Assembly (NCBI RefSeq): GCF_000423585.1
Contig: NZ_KE384055.1
Span: 167,232-231,231, forward strand
Length of the DNA stretch: 64,000 nucleotides
Origin: Salinimicrobium xinjiangense DSM 19287
Lineage (GTDB): Bacteria; Bacteroidota; Bacteroidia; Flavobacteriales; Flavobacteriaceae
Direction of reading: 5' to 3'
Below are positions 9,276-19,037 of the stretch, one piece after another. Every line of letters starts with the position of its first letter. Position 1 is the first letter of the stretch. The notes under the pieces were generated by a model. The model did not search any database. It was not told the DNA's origin and was given only the letters and a program-made list of their open reading frames with translations. A program made the translations under genes and the position numbers.

Positions 9276-10598
9276 ATGGTCAAACGAAATCTACTGATAT
9301 TGCTCCTGTTCGGATGTATTGGCGTCTGCTTTGGTCAGGAGAACTTCATGATCAAAAATGGGCGGAAAAACACTAAAATTAAATTTGAACTGGTAAATAA
9401 TCTGATTATTGTGCCGGTTGAGCTCAATGGAATGAAACTGACCTTTTTGGTAGATACCGGTGTAAAAACCACTGTGCTTCTAAATCTTGATGAGAAGGAT
9501 ACTCTTGAATTGAATGCGGCGGAAAGGATCCACCTCCGGGGATTGGGAGGAGAGGAACTTATAGATGCTTTCAGGTCCCGCGGGAATGAGTTCAAAATCG
9601 GAAATATCAAGCATCCTGCTCTTACTGTCTACGTTATCTATGACGAAAAAATAAATTTTTCTCCGCGGCTCGGAGTTCCTGTTCACGGCATCATTGGTTA
9701 TGACTTCTTCAAAGATTTTATTGTTGAAATAAATTATCCCCGGAAATTTCTTCGATTGCACGACCGGCTTCAGTTCAATAAAAATCTCAAAAGATATAAA
9801 ACAGTTCCCCTGGATTTTTTTAAGGATAAACCCTACCTCAAAACTGTTGTGACCATAGACGATAAAAAAACCGATGCAACTTTATTGATCGATAATGGGC
9901 TTAGCGATGCACTATGGCTTTTTCCCGATGATAAAGATATAAAGGTGCCCCAAAAGTCATTTCAGGATTATCTGGGACTGGGGCTTTTAGGCGATGTTAC
10001 CGGACAGAGGAGCAAAGTTGAGACCCTGGAAATTGGCGAGTTTTCAATGCAGAATGTCACCGCTTCTTTTCCGGACAGTCTTTCGGTTGAAGGCCTGCAA
10101 ACATACGAGCTGAGAAAAGGGAGCCTGGGAAGCGAAATCTTAAGAAGGTTCCATGTGATCTTCGACTACGGAAACAAGGAGCTTCACCTGCGGAAAAATA
10201 AATGGTTTGCAGAAGCCTATAATTATGATATGAGTGGAATTATCCTGGAACACGGTGGGTTCGTAATGGTAGAAACCTATGAAAAGTCTATAGAGCCCAT
10301 CATTCCCGGAAGCCAGGAGGACAACCTGCTGGTAATGGAACCATCATTTTACAAAAAGTTTCAGCTGAAACCTGCTTTCAGGATTGCCCGGATCCGGGAA
10401 GGTTCTCCTGCAGAGAGGGCAGGGCTTCAGGTAGGGGACGAGGTTGTAAAAGTAAACCGAAAAAATGCCTATAAAATGGGAATCGAAGATTTCACCTCTC
10501 TTTTTACTTCCGAAGAAGGTAAATTGATAAAAATGGAAATAGAAAGGTCCGGGAGAAAATTAAACTTCCGATTCAGATTACAGGATCCCACAAAATAA
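9276..10598 (+). CDS. Retropepsin-like aspartyl protease with PDZ domain, exported
   Basis: 440 aa from ATG 9276, chosen because it starts a clean signal peptide (VKRNLLILLLFGCIG) with cleavage near VCFGQ; an ATG at 9243 would add eleven residues. Two aspartyl-protease lobes: TFLVDTGVKTTVL (DTG) and TLLIDNGLSDALW, where the second lobe has DNG rather than DTG. A C-terminal PDZ domain contains REGSPAERAGLQVGDEVV. This two-lobe plus PDZ architecture is common in Bacteroidetes. Predicted periplasmic or surface protease; substrate unknown. The weak second triad leaves open that activity is reduced. Confidence 0.87.
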   Translation: MVKRNLLILLLFGCIGVCFGQENFMIKNGRKNTKIKFELVNNLIIVPVELNGMKLTFLVDTGVKTTVLLNLDEKDTLELNAAERIHLRGLGGEELIDAFRSRGNEFKIGNIKHPALTVYVIYDEKINFSPRLGVPVHGIIGYDFFKDFIVEINYPRKFLRLHDRLQFNKNLKRYKTVPLDFFKDKPYLKTVVTIDDKKTDATLLIDNGLSDALWLFPDDKDIKVPQKSFQDYLGLGLLGDVTGQRSKVETLEIGEFSMQNVTASFPDSLSVEGLQTYELRKGSLGSEILRRFHVIFDYGNKELHLRKNKWFAEAYNYDMSGIILEHGGFVMVETYEKSIEPIIPGSQEDNLLVMEPSFYKKFQLKPAFRIARIREGSPAERAGLQVGDEVVKVNRKNAYKMGIEDFTSLFTSEEGKLIKMEIERSGRKLNFRFRLQDPTK

Positions 10599-10621
10599 AA
10601 ACCCCTCTGAAAAAGAGGGGC
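10595..10621 (-). terminator. Terminator between aspartyl protease and DUF1573 genes
   Basis: Stem CCCCTCT (10602-10608) with AGAGGGG (10614-10620). Read on the minus strand it is followed by TTTTTATTTTG, so it best serves the DUF1573 gene, although the plus-strand gene also ends here. Confidence 0.8.
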
Positions 10622-10647
10622 TCTAAAAATGCTATTTTTGAAAGGCA

Positions 10648-11028
10648 TTAGCTTCCTGCTTCAAGAACCTTACCTTTAATTTTAATAGATTTTGCAGGGA
10701 CGTCGGCATTAGAATAAACTGTAACAGTTTTTCTAATAGGACCAACCCTGTTAGTGTCATATTTCACTTTGATCTCTCCCGATTCTCCCGGTGCTATAGG
10801 ACCTTCAGGTTTTTCTGGAATTGTACATCCGCAACTTGAAGTTACATCGGTAATTACAAGAGGAACATTACCTGTGTTGGTGAATTCAAATACACGAACT
10901 CCGTCACTTCCTTTTTGTATTTCGCCATAGTCAATTACTTCTGACTTAAATTCGATTTTGGCCGTTTCCTGCGCCTGTACTGCAAAACCTGCAAAAACGA
11001 AGATGGCAATTGCAATTAATTTTTTCAT
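10648..11028 (-). CDS. DUF1573 domain protein, exported
   Basis: 126 aa from the ATG at 11028, which begins a standard signal peptide (MKKLIAIAIFVFAGFAVQAQ, cleaved after AQAQ-like site). Upstream in-frame codons run through the promoter region and overlap valS, so the longer reading is rejected. The mature part is a single immunoglobulin-like DUF1573 domain with the typical FTNTGNVPLVI, SSCGCTIPEKP (CGC motif) and KVKYDTNRVG segments. These small periplasmic proteins are abundant in Bacteroidota; function is not established. It is divergent from valS. Confidence 0.9.
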   Translation of the reverse strand: MKKLIAIAIFVFAGFAVQAQETAKIEFKSEVIDYGEIQKGSDGVRVFEFTNTGNVPLVITDVTSSCGCTIPEKPEGPIAPGESGEIKVKYDTNRVGPIRKTVTVYSNADVPAKSIKIKGKVLEAGS

Positions 11029-11132
11029 AGTTTTTGGTTTAATCAGAATTGTAAATATACTATTTATCTGCTTAAAGTGATAAATAAAATGGCATTCCTT
11101 TAGTTCGCCTTTTATAATCCTGAAGTTATATT

Positions 11133-11140
11133 TACTTTTG
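11133..11140 (+). promoter_or_regulatory. Putative -7 box of valS
   Basis: TACTTTTG fits the Bacteroidota TAnnTTTG consensus, 28 bp before the valS ATG. No convincing -33 box. Confidence 0.5.
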
Positions 11141-11168
11141 CCAGATATTCCAAAAACCGCACCAAAGT

Positions 11169-13799
11169 ATGTCTGTAGCATCAAAATACATAGCAAGGGA
11201 AGTAGAAAGTAAGTGGTATGACTACTGGATGAAAAATGGATATTTTCATTCCGAAGTTGACGAGAGAGAGCCCTATACTATTGTGATTCCGCCCCCAAAC
11301 GTCACCGGAGTGCTGCACATGGGACATATGCTGAACAATACTATCCAGGACGTATTGATCCGCCGGGCGAGACTTAAAGGTTACAACGCCTGTTGGGTGC
11401 CGGGTACAGATCATGCTTCCATTGCGACAGAGGCAAAAGTTGTTGCTAAACTAAGGGCCGAAGGAATTGATAAAAACGACCTTTCAAGAGAGGAGTTTCT
11501 GGAACATGCCTGGGAATGGACCCATAAACATGGTGGAATTATCCTCGAACAGCTTAAAAAATTAGGTGCTTCCTGTGACTGGGAACGTACAAAGTTTACA
11601 ATGGACGATGACATGTCTGCTTCAGTCATTAAAGTCTTTGTTGATCTTTATAAAAAAGGACATATCTATCGCGGCTACCGGATGGTGAACTGGGATCCTG
11701 AAGCCAAGACCACCCTTTCTGATGAAGAGGTTATCTACCAGGAGCGACAGGGTCAACTTTATTATCTAGAATATAAGATCGAAGGCTCAGAAGATACTCT
11801 CACCATTGCAACCACCCGCCCCGAAACCATTCTGGGTGATACCGCTATTTGTATCAATCCGAATGATGAGCGATTTGCGCATTTGAAAGGTAAAAAAGCC
11901 ATCGTTCCATTATGTGAGCGCGTAGTTCCCATAATTGAGGATGAATACGTGGATATGGAATTTGGTACCGGCTGTCTTAAGGTTACTCCGGCGCATGATG
12001 AGAATGACAAGATGCTGGGAGATAAGCATAACCTGGAGGTGATCGATATCTTTAATGATGATGCTACCTTAAATTCCTTCGGAATGCAGTATCGTGGCAT
12101 GGACCGCTTTGAAGCCAGGAAAAAAATGGTTTCTGATCTAAAAGAGAAGGGGATCCTTGTAAAGACTGAAGGTCATTTAAATAAAGTTGGTACAAGTGAA
12201 CGTACCGGTGCCGTTATCGAACCGAAGTTAAGCGACCAGTGGTTCCTCAAAATGAAAGATCTGGCGCAACCGGCTTTAGATGCAGTTCTGGAAAAGGAAG
12301 TGAACCTGGTTCCCGAGAAATTCATAAATACTTACCGTCACTGGATGGAAAATGTTCGCGACTGGAATATTAGCCGACAGTTAATATGGGGACAGCAAAT
12401 TCCCGCATATTACTACGGAGAGGGTAAAGAAGATTATGTGGTTGCCGAAAGTAAAGAGGAAGCGCTGCAATTAGCTAAAGAAAAGACCGGGAACAGCGAT
12501 CTTACTCCCGATTCCCTGACGCAGGATAAAGATGCACTTGATACCTGGTTCTCCTCCTGGTTATGGCCAATAAGTGTCTTCAACGGGATCCTGGAGCCCG
12601 ATAATAAAGAAATAAATTATTACTATCCCACTAATGATCTTGTAACTGCTCCGGAAATTCTATTCTTCTGGGTGGCACGTATGATCATTGCCGGATATGA
12701 ATACAGAGATCAAAAGCCATTTAACAACGTTTATCTCACCGGAATTGTAAGAGATAAACAGCGGCGAAAAATGTCAAAATCCTTGGGAAATTCACCCGAT
12801 CCGCTGGGTCTTATTGACGCTTACGGGGCCGATGGGGTAAGAGTGGGAATGCTGCTGAGTTCTCCCGCAGGGAATGACCTCATGTTTGATGAGGATCTAT
12901 GTAAGCAGGGAGGAGCCTTTGTAAATAAGATCTGGAATTCCTTCAAACTGGTGAATTCCTGGGAAGTTTCAAAGGAAGTTCAACAGCCACAATCTGCTAA
13001 AATAGCTATTGAATGGTATGAGGCCAAATTCCAGAAGACGCTTCGGGAGATCGAAGACAACTATAAAAAATACCGCATCAGCGATGCTTTGATGGCTACT
13101 TACAAGCTGGTCTGGGATGATTACTGCTCCTGGTTCCTCGAGATGGTGAAGCCCGCATTCGGGCAGCCAATGGATCAGACTACTTTTGAGGCGGTAAATA
13201 ATATTCTGGAGAAGAATCTAAAGATCCTTCATCCATTTGTGCCGTTTGTTTCTGAAGAGATCTGGCAATCGATGAAAGATCGAAAAGAAGATGAAGCTCT
13301 TATCATTGCTGCCTGGCCAAAAATGGAAGATTTTGATGCTGTTATTATTGATGAATTCGCTGTAGCTTCCGAGGTTATTTCAGGGGTAAGAAGCATTCGC
13401 AAGGAGAAGAATATTCCTTATAAAGATCAGATCGAACTACAGGTGCTGAATAATGAAAATGTTGCTGAAACTTTTGATCCTGTGATTGAAAAACTGGGGA
13501 ACCTTTCTGCTTTGTCTTACACTACACAACAGGTGCAGGGAGCTCTCTCCTTTAGGGTGAAGTCAAATGATTATTTCATCCCGGTCGCCGGTGCTGTAGA
13601 TGTGGAAGCTGAAAAAGCTAAACTCGAAGAGGAACTGAACTACACCCGCGGATTTTTAAAATCTGTGGAAAAGAAGCTATCTAATGAACGATTTGTTAGC
13701 GGCGCTCCCGCCAAAGTAGTCGAAATAGAGCAGCAGAAAAAAGCGGATGCCGAGGCCAAGATAGAAGCTATACTGGCAAGTTTGAAAGCGCTTTCATAG
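11169..13799 (+). CDS. valS: Valyl-tRNA synthetase
   Basis: 876 aa class I aminoacyl-tRNA synthetase charging tRNA-Val. The HIGH-type motif is [14 protein letters not shown] (about 41-54), the editing CP1 domain contains [10 protein letters not shown] and [15 protein letters not shown], and the KMSKS loop is [10 protein letters not shown]. The C-terminal residues form the valine-specific coiled-coil arm (from about [16 protein letters not shown] to the end). Start ATG 11169 gives [16 protein letters not shown], a normal N-terminus. A heptamer repeat array (GTTCAAG/GTTTAAA) begins one base after the stop codon. Divergent from the DUF1573 gene. Confidence 0.98.
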   Translation: MSVASKYIAREVESKWYDYWMKNGYFHSEVDEREPYTIVIPPPNVTGVLHMGHMLNNTIQDVLIRRARLKGYNACWVPGTDHASIATEAKVVAKLRAEGIDKNDLSREEFLEHAWEWTHKHGGIILEQLKKLGASCDWERTKFTMDDDMSASVIKVFVDLYKKGHIYRGYRMVNWDPEAKTTLSDEEVIYQERQGQLYYLEYKIEGSEDTLTIATTRPETILGDTAICINPNDERFAHLKGKKAIVPLCERVVPIIEDEYVDMEFGTGCLKVTPAHDENDKMLGDKHNLEVIDIFNDDATLNSFGMQYRGMDRFEARKKMVSDLKEKGILVKTEGHLNKVGTSERTGAVIEPKLSDQWFLKMKDLAQPALDAVLEKEVNLVPEKFINTYRHWMENVRDWNISRQLIWGQQIPAYYYGEGKEDYVVAESKEEALQLAKEKTGNSDLTPDSLTQDKDALDTWFSSWLWPISVFNGILEPDNKEINYYYPTNDLVTAPEILFFWVARMIIAGYEYRDQKPFNNVYLTGIVRDKQRRKMSKSLGNSPDPLGLIDAYGADGVRVGMLLSSPAGNDLMFDEDLCKQGGAFVNKIWNSFKLVNSWEVSKEVQQPQSAKIAIEWYEAKFQKTLREIEDNYKKYRISDALMATYKLVWDDYCSWFLEMVKPAFGQPMDQTTFEAVNNILEKNLKILHPFVPFVSEEIWQSMKDRKEDEALIIAAWPKMEDFDAVIIDEFAVASEVISGVRSIRKEKNIPYKDQIELQVLNNENVAETFDPVIEKLGNLSALSYTTQQVQGALSFRVKSNDYFIPVAGAVDVEAEKAKLEEELNYTRGFLKSVEKKLSNERFVSGAPAKVVEIEQQKKADAEAKIEAILASLKALS

Positions 13800-14064
13800 G
13801 GTTCAAGGTTTAAAGTTTAAAGTTTAAGGTGGTTTCAGGAAGACGTTATCATCTCGACAGAGTTTTCGGAACGGAAGTGAAGGAAACGACGAGAGATCTT
13901 TATACAAAAGTTGAGGCAGATTTCTCAGTCGCTGTAAAAGCTCTTTCGAAATGATAGTCTATATTCAGCCACTGTCAACGATTACTAGATGTGGTTCTTG
14001 CTCCGTAAATCTAATTTCGTACTTCTAACTTCCTGATCACTGATCACTGACCACTGATCACTAT
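13800..14064. repeat. Intergenic heptamer-period repeats flanking a 110-bp inverted-repeat unit
   Basis: Between convergent valS and ACBP. It starts with GTTCAAG/GTTTAAA/GTTTAAA/GTTTAAG (13801-13828), one base after the valS stop, and ends with TGATCAC x4 (14034-14061), six bases before the ACBP stop. In between lies a unit with imperfect 16-bp terminal inverted repeats (13847-13862 and 13941-13956), extended outward by AGAC/GTCT. No coding potential. Confidence 0.8.
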
Positions 14065-14066
14065 AT

Positions 14067-14333
14067 TCAGTCCGGAATATTCTCTTCTACAAGTTGGATG
14101 TAAGCTTGTTTTGCCTCCTGTGCACTCATGCCTTTTACCTGGAGTAAGGCATTTAATTTGAAAGCATTCTTGATATCATTGTCTCCAGAAGGTATATATA
14201 CTCCGGTGTGTTCGGTTGCCTGTTTGTAATAAGCATAAAGCTTAAGCATGAGATCTGGTGGAAATCTCCTGGTGGTATTACAGGCTTTTTCATAAGCTTT
14301 ATCAAATGCCCTGTCTGTTTCTTCCGGAGTCAT
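14067..14333 (-). CDS. Acyl-CoA-binding protein
   Basis: 88 aa, exactly the size of a free-standing ACBP. The four-helix family signature is clear: FDKAYEKACN, the central YAYYKQATEHTG (K and Y contact the CoA moiety), then NDIKNAFKLNALLQVKGMS and EAKQAYIQLVEE. The usual KWDAW segment reads FKLNALLQVKGM here, so the Trp is replaced. Binds medium- and long-chain acyl-CoA in the cytosol; fits with the phospholipid genes psd and cdsA immediately upstream (9-bp gap to psd). Likely last gene of the rsfS-ftsH-LUD-cdsA-psd block. Confidence 0.87.
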   Translation of the reverse strand: MTPEETDRAFDKAYEKACNTTRRFPPDLMLKLYAYYKQATEHTGVYIPSGDNDIKNAFKLNALLQVKGMSAQEAKQAYIQLVEENIPD

Positions 14334-14342
14334 TTCAGGAAA

Positions 14343-14996
14343 TTAGGAGATTTTAGCAATGAGGCTTATACCTCCTTTTACTTTCTGATTTAATTTCACC
14401 TCAAGAGGAGTGCCAACAGGAAGAAAAACATCTACCCGTGATCCAAACTTGATGAATCCGCTGTCACTTCCCTGGATAACTTCTTCACCTTCTTTTGCAT
14501 AATTTACTATACGCTTTGCTAAAGCGCCGGCAATTTGCCTGTACAGTACTTCTCCGGTTATTTCATTCTCGACCACTACAGTGGTTCTTTCATTCTCTTC
14601 GCTGGCCTTAGGGTGCCAGGCGACCAGGTATTTTCCCGGATGATATTTGCTGTATTTTACCACTCCGCCAATAGGGTGCCTGGTAACATGAACATTTATC
14701 GGGGACATGAATACCGATACCATGAGACGCTGATCCTTAAAGTATTCTTTTTCAAAAACTTCTTCGATCACCACTACCTTGCCATCTACCGGCGCCACTA
14801 CATGAGCATCATTAAGTTCGGTATTCCTCTTCGGGTTCCTAAAGAACTGGACTACAAGAAAGAATAAGAGGATCGTAACTAAAAGAATGGATACTCTAAT
14901 CCAATAATCAAAAATAAAAGTATGTGCTATGAGATTTACAACGATCAATAAGATCATTGCAATTCCCATTATTTTATATCCTTCTTTATGAAACAT
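14343..14996 (-). CDS. psd: Phosphatidylserine decarboxylase, archaetidylserine-type
   Basis: Makes phosphatidylethanolamine from phosphatidylserine; the proenzyme cleaves itself at a Gly-Ser to create a pyruvoyl group. 217 aa, the short PSD-A form found in Bacteroidota. Two N-terminal membrane segments (about 10-50), then VVAPVDGKVVVIEE, the MSPINVHVTRHPIGG signature with catalytic His, and near the C-terminus GFIKFGSRVDVFLP whose GS is the predicted cleavage site, giving a very short alpha chain. Its start overlaps the end of cdsA by 11 bp, so the two are coupled. Confidence 0.95.
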   Translation of the reverse strand: MFHKEGYKIMGIAMILLIVVNLIAHTFIFDYWIRVSILLVTILLFFLVVQFFRNPKRNTELNDAHVVAPVDGKVVVIEEVFEKEYFKDQRLMVSVFMSPINVHVTRHPIGGVVKYSKYHPGKYLVAWHPKASEENERTTVVVENEITGEVLYRQIAGALAKRIVNYAKEGEEVIQGSDSGFIKFGSRVDVFLPVGTPLEVKLNQKVKGGISLIAKIS

Positions 14997-15789
14997 AGTT
15001 TAGTATTTGCAAATAAGCGTAAACAAAGGGACTGGCAAAAATTATACTGTCCAACCTGTCAAACAATCCTCCGTGACCCGGCATTAGTCTGCCGCTATCC
15101 TTAACTCCTGCCTGCCGCTTGAACTTCGACTGAATAAGATCTCCAAGGGTGCCAAAGATGCTTAAAATAATGGCCATTCCTATCCAGGTGTGCAGTTCAA
15201 GCAGACCCGTTATAAGAAACACAATATATCCGGCAATTCCGGAAAAAATTAGCCCTCCCAGGAATCCTTCCACAGTTTTCTTCGGCGAAATACGTTCGAA
15301 GAGCTTTTTCTTCCCAAAGTTCTTACCAACAAGATAGGCAAAAGTATCATTAATCCAAATAAGAGAAAAGATGCCGATAACGAGTTCGGGTGTAAAATCT
15401 CCGGTATAGCTGGGGATGAGGGTAAGAAAGATCAGGGAAGCAATAAGGTAAAATATGATAATTACATATTTCTTCTTTTCAAATATTGGGATCTTGTTTA
15501 CCAGCATCAGGTCCTTAACAAGAAAGAGATTGACAAAGATGGTGATCATTAGCAGGACAAGCGTGGCATAAGGGCTCCAGCGGGCATAACTAAAAAGGTA
15601 AAAAAGGGTAAAAAGCAGGATATAACCAAGATAACTTTTAAGGTGGAGCAGGCGCTGTAATTCCCTGAGGCAGATGACTCCAAATAACAAAAACAAGGTA
15701 GTGAAGGCGAATTCTGAGGAGAATATTGAGACTACGAGTATAGAAACGTACATAATCCCCGATAAACCCCTAATAATGTTTTCCTTCAT
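14986..15789 (-). CDS. cdsA: Phosphatidate cytidylyltransferase
   Basis: Integral membrane enzyme making CDP-diacylglycerol from CTP and phosphatidate. 267 aa from ATG 15789, which lies one base after the LUD gene stop; a longer reading to 15840 would overlap that gene and is less likely. Seven to eight hydrophobic segments. The family signature is present near the C-terminus: SIFGTLGDLIQSKFKR and DSGRLMPGHGGLFDRLDS. Upstream neighbours are LUD and ftsH, downstream psd, so the CDP-DAG and PE branch of lipid synthesis is grouped here. Confidence 0.96.
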   Translation of the reverse strand: MKENIIRGLSGIMYVSILVVSIFSSEFAFTTLFLLFGVICLRELQRLLHLKSYLGYILLFTLFYLFSYARWSPYATLVLLMITIFVNLFLVKDLMLVNKIPIFEKKKYVIIIFYLIASLIFLTLIPSYTGDFTPELVIGIFSLIWINDTFAYLVGKNFGKKKLFERISPKKTVEGFLGGLIFSGIAGYIVFLITGLLELHTWIGMAIILSIFGTLGDLIQSKFKRQAGVKDSGRLMPGHGGLFDRLDSIIFASPFVYAYLQILNYVS

Positions 15790-15790
15790 G

Positions 15791-16402
15791 TTATAGATCT
15801 TCCAGAAGCAGCAAATATAGGTTTTTTGTGCTACTTCCATAACTCATGAAGTCCCCTTCCTTATTGTTTTCGAAATTTTTTATGGTAGTTATATTAGAAG
15901 GAATGCGATCTTTATTCTTGAATTTTATTCCTCTTAAACCTTCGCCTATTATATCGACCAGTTTACTGGTAGAGGCCAGGATGATAAAATTGTAGGGAAG
16001 TTCTTTTAACTTCTTTTCCTTTATCTGGTTTGAGGAAATTAATATAGAACCATCATTGGCTATAAGATATTCACAGGTGCTCAAAAAGAATTCTGCCTCA
16101 CCTGAAGTTGTGAATTCAAGGTTTTGGTCAGAAAATTTATCCCTTAAATTTTGATCAAAACAACAAGCTTTCTTTTCATACCAGTCATTCTCCAACATGA
16201 TGTTCTCAAATGCTTCAATCAACTCCTCATTACTCTCACAATAAAGAAATTTGCCGCCATTGTTTTTGAAATTGAGCATAAAACGCTCGTCTGTAGGGAG
16301 CTTAACATCGGGCATGTACTTGCTACGGTCAGAATTTTCAACCTTATCCTGACCTTTGTCTGATTTAGATTTAGGGTTTAAGAAATTTCTAAATAGACTC
16401 AT
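15791..16402 (-). CDS. LUD domain protein (LutC/YkgG-like)
   Basis: 203 aa. A basic N-terminal tail (1-30) precedes a LUD-type domain resembling LutC/YkgG (DUF162): YLIANDGSILISSNQIKEKKLKELPYNFII with later GLRGIKFKNKDRIPSNITTIKNF. LutC works with LutA and LutB in lactate oxidation, but those partners are absent and this lone copy between ftsH and cdsA is a recurring flavobacterial arrangement, so a different role is likely. C-terminus ends one base before the cdsA start. Function is not established. Confidence 0.8.
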   Translation of the reverse strand: MSLFRNFLNPKSKSDKGQDKVENSDRSKYMPDVKLPTDERFMLNFKNNGGKFLYCESNEELIEAFENIMLENDWYEKKACCFDQNLRDKFSDQNLEFTTSGEAEFFLSTCEYLIANDGSILISSNQIKEKKLKELPYNFIILASTSKLVDIIGEGLRGIKFKNKDRIPSNITTIKNFENNKEGDFMSYGSSTKNLYLLLLEDL

Positions 16403-16440
16403 ATAGGTTTAGTTTACACTAGGTAGCATTTCAACCAAAG

Positions 16441-16486
16441 GTAAAAAATCTTAACTTACAGATTAATATAAGTTAAGATTTTTTAC
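16441..16486. terminator. Perfect 17-bp inverted repeat after ftsH
   Basis: Arms 16441-16457 and 16470-16486 are perfectly complementary around a 12-base loop; T-rich ends on both strands. It lies between ftsH and the LUD gene, so it probably trims read-through from ftsH into the lipid genes. The stem is AT-rich, so efficiency is uncertain. Confidence 0.65.
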
Positions 16487-16501
16487 GGGGAATTAAGTAT
16501 T

Positions 16502-18553
16502 TTATTTTTCTTCGGAAGTGGATTGATCCGGAGCATCTGAAGTTGTAGTCCCACCGGGTACAGTTCTCTCAGTTACGGTTTCTTCCTGAGCAGGCACTTT
16601 TTTCTCCTGACTATTACCGCTCATGATCTCATCCCGGCTTTTGAAAGGTCTTTTTCCGAAGATCTCCTCCAGGTTATCTTTGAAGATCACCTCTTTTTCT
16701 AATAGAATTTCGGCAAGCTTGGTAAGCTTATCTTTATTTTCTTCAAGAATCCTTAGAGCCCGCTGATACTGTTCTTCAATAAGATTAGAGATCTCTTTGT
16801 CAATAAGTTCAGATGTTTTTTCACTGTAAGGCTTGGTGAAATTGTATTCGCTTTGACCCGATGAATCATGATAGGTAAGGTTACCTACCTTGTCGTTAAG
16901 TCCGTAGACCGTCACCATAGCTCTGGCTTGTTTTGTAACCTTTTCAAGATCACTTAATGCACCGGTGGAGATCTTATTGAAAACCACCTTTTCTGCAGCG
17001 CGACCACCAAGGGCAGCACACATCTCATCCAGCATCTGTTCCGGTCTCACTATAAGTCTTTCCTCCGGAAGATACCATGCAGCTCCCAGGGACTGTCCAC
17101 GTGGTACAATTGTAACCTTTACCAAAGGAGCTGCGTGCTCCAGGATCCAGCTAACGGTTGCATGTCCTGCTTCGTGGAAAGCAATAGCCTGTTTCTCTTC
17201 GGGAGTAATGATCTTGTTCTTTTTCTCAAGTCCTCCAACTATACGATCTACCGCATCAAGAAAATCCTGTTTTCCTACAGCTGTTTTTTCTTTCCGGGCT
17301 GCGATCAATGCTGCTTCATTACAAACGTTGGCAATATCTGCACCCGAGAATCCCGGGGTTTGCTTTGCCATAAATTCTGTATCAAGCTCATCTGCCACTT
17401 TTTTCAAAGGACGCAAATGCACTTCAAATATTTCCTGTCTCTCCCTAACATCCGGCAGGTCGACATAGATCTGTCGGTCAAACCTTCCTGCTCTCATAAG
17501 AGCCTTGTCAAGAACGTCTGCACGGTTGGTTGCAGCAAGTACGATCACATTGGTATTCGTACCAAAACCATCCATCTCTGTCAGCAACTGGTTAAGTGTG
17601 TTTTCCCGCTCATCATTTGAGCCTGAAAAATTACTTTTTCCGCGGGCACGTCCAATGGCGTCGATTTCATCAATGAAAATGATAGCCGGAGATTTTTCTT
17701 TTGCCTGCTTAAATAAGTCTCTAACCCTGGAAGCTCCAACTCCCACGAACATTTCAACAAAATCTGAACCTGAAAGCGAGAAGAAAGGAACTTTCGCCTC
17801 TCCTGCAACCGCTTTCGCCAGTAATGTTTTTCCTGTTCCCGGAGGTCCCACAAGCAGGGCTCCTTTTGGGATCTTACCTCCAAGATTGGTGTATTTATCC
17901 GGGTTCTTAAGAAAATCCACGATCTCCTGAACCTCTTCCTTGGCACCCTCAAGTCCTGCAACGTCTTTAAAAGAAACTTTTACATCTGTATTTTGATCAA
18001 AAAGTTTAGCCTTGGATTTACCGATGTTGAAAATTTGTCCGCCGGCACCTCCTCCTGCGCCTCCGCTCATACGGCGCATTATGAAGATCCATATCCCTAT
18101 TATCAATACAAATGGTAACAGAGTTAGTAAAACATCACCCCAAACATTCTGATGTGTCTCAAAAACTACCGGGGTGGCAAGATCATTCTCGGCCTTTACC
18201 TCCCTTATATCATCCTCAAGATTCTGAAGATCACCAAATTCAAAGATGTAAGCCGGATTCTCACCGCCGGGGAACATGTTGTCCTGAACGGCATTCTGGT
18301 GTACGTCTTTTGCTTTCGCCTCCTCTGTAAGGAAAACCTTTGCCTGATTGCGATTAACGATCACTACTTTACTAACATCTCCCTGCTCAAGGAACTGCAG
18401 GAATTCGGCAGGATTGGTTTTGGCAGGTTCATTAAACCCGCTTCCACTAAACCAGTTGATCCCGAGGAATACGAGTATAATGGCAGCGTAAATCCAGTAT
18501 GCACTGAATTTTGGCTTTTTTGGTTCTTTATTTTTAGGTTGCTCTGTGGCCAT
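16502..18553 (-). CDS. ftsH: ATP-dependent zinc metalloprotease FtsH
   Basis: Membrane AAA+ protease degrading misfolded membrane and regulatory proteins. 683 aa. Transmembrane helices at about 19-34 and 141-160 bracket a periplasmic domain; a Gly-rich linker follows. Walker A GPPGTGKT at 236-243, Walker [16 protein letters not shown] near 291-305, SRH Arg finger region MRAGRFDR, and the zinc site HEAGH at 460-464. The acidic, Thr/Ser-rich C-terminal tail is typical of Bacteroidota. Downstream of rsfS with a 17-bp gap; an inverted repeat lies after the stop. Confidence 0.98.
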   Translation of the reverse strand: MATEQPKNKEPKKPKFSAYWIYAAIILVFLGINWFSGSGFNEPAKTNPAEFLQFLEQGDVSKVVIVNRNQAKVFLTEEAKAKDVHQNAVQDNMFPGGENPAYIFEFGDLQNLEDDIREVKAENDLATPVVFETHQNVWGDVLLTLLPFVLIIGIWIFIMRRMSGGAGGGAGGQIFNIGKSKAKLFDQNTDVKVSFKDVAGLEGAKEEVQEIVDFLKNPDKYTNLGGKIPKGALLVGPPGTGKTLLAKAVAGEAKVPFFSLSGSDFVEMFVGVGASRVRDLFKQAKEKSPAIIFIDEIDAIGRARGKSNFSGSNDERENTLNQLLTEMDGFGTNTNVIVLAATNRADVLDKALMRAGRFDRQIYVDLPDVRERQEIFEVHLRPLKKVADELDTEFMAKQTPGFSGADIANVCNEAALIAARKEKTAVGKQDFLDAVDRIVGGLEKKNKIITPEEKQAIAFHEAGHATVSWILEHAAPLVKVTIVPRGQSLGAAWYLPEERLIVRPEQMLDEMCAALGGRAAEKVVFNKISTGALSDLEKVTKQARAMVTVYGLNDKVGNLTYHDSSGQSEYNFTKPYSEKTSELIDKEISNLIEEQYQRALRILEENKDKLTKLAEILLEKEVIFKDNLEEIFGKRPFKSRDEIMSGNSQEKKVPAQEETVTERTVPGGTTTSDAPDQSTSEEK

Positions 18554-18570
18554 GTATATTTTCTTAAATC

Positions 18571-18942
18571 TTAATAATTAGTCTCTATTGAAGTAGATTT
18601 TGCATCTCCCCAAAGACTCTCAATGTCGTAAAATTCCCTGATATGTTTTTGAAAAACGTGAACTACCACGTTGACATAGTCCATTAAAACCCACTCGGCA
18701 TTGTCAGATCCTTCTATGTGCCATGGCTTGTCTTTCAACGATTTGCTAACGGATTTTTGAATGGAATTTACTATTGCATTGACCTGTGTATTGGAGGTTC
18801 CGTTACAGATAATAAAGTAATCACAAACAGTATTTTCAATCTCCCGCAGGTCCAGAAGTTCTATGTCGTTTCCTTTGACTTCTTCAATCCCCTTTATTAT
18901 ATGCGCAATAAGTATATCGTTGTTAGCTTCTTTTTTTGTCAT
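18571..18942 (-). CDS. rsfS: Ribosome silencing factor
   Basis: Binds uL14 on the 50S subunit and blocks subunit joining in starvation. 123 aa. The RsfS/Iojap core is clear: IIKGIEEVKGNDIELLDLREI, CDYFIICNGTSNTQVNAI, and the C-terminal WVLMDYVNVVVHVFQKHIREFYDIESLWGDA. First gene of the minus-strand block leading to ftsH. A TAACTTTG -7 box lies 20 bp upstream of the ATG; it is divergent from birA. Confidence 0.96.
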   Translation of the reverse strand: MTKKEANNDILIAHIIKGIEEVKGNDIELLDLREIENTVCDYFIICNGTSNTQVNAIVNSIQKSVSKSLKDKPWHIEGSDNAEWVLMDYVNVVVHVFQKHIREFYDIESLWGDAKSTSIETNY

Positions 18943-18961
18943 TAAATTTATTTTCTTTGCG

Positions 18962-18969
18962 CAAAGTTA
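18962..18969 (-). promoter_or_regulatory. Putative -7 box of rsfS
   Basis: Minus-strand TAACTTTG, an exact TAnnTTTG match, about 20 bp before the rsfS ATG. Confidence 0.6.
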
Positions 18970-19037
18970 TTACTTTTTGAGGTTTTTGAACCTTGGTTTT
19001 CATAACATTTAACGCCTGCATTATCTATTCTTCTCGT

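Noticed and set aside
17135..17620. 161-codon frame opposite ftsH
   Set aside because: Lies wholly inside the ftsH AAA and protease domains on the other strand; no domain similarity.
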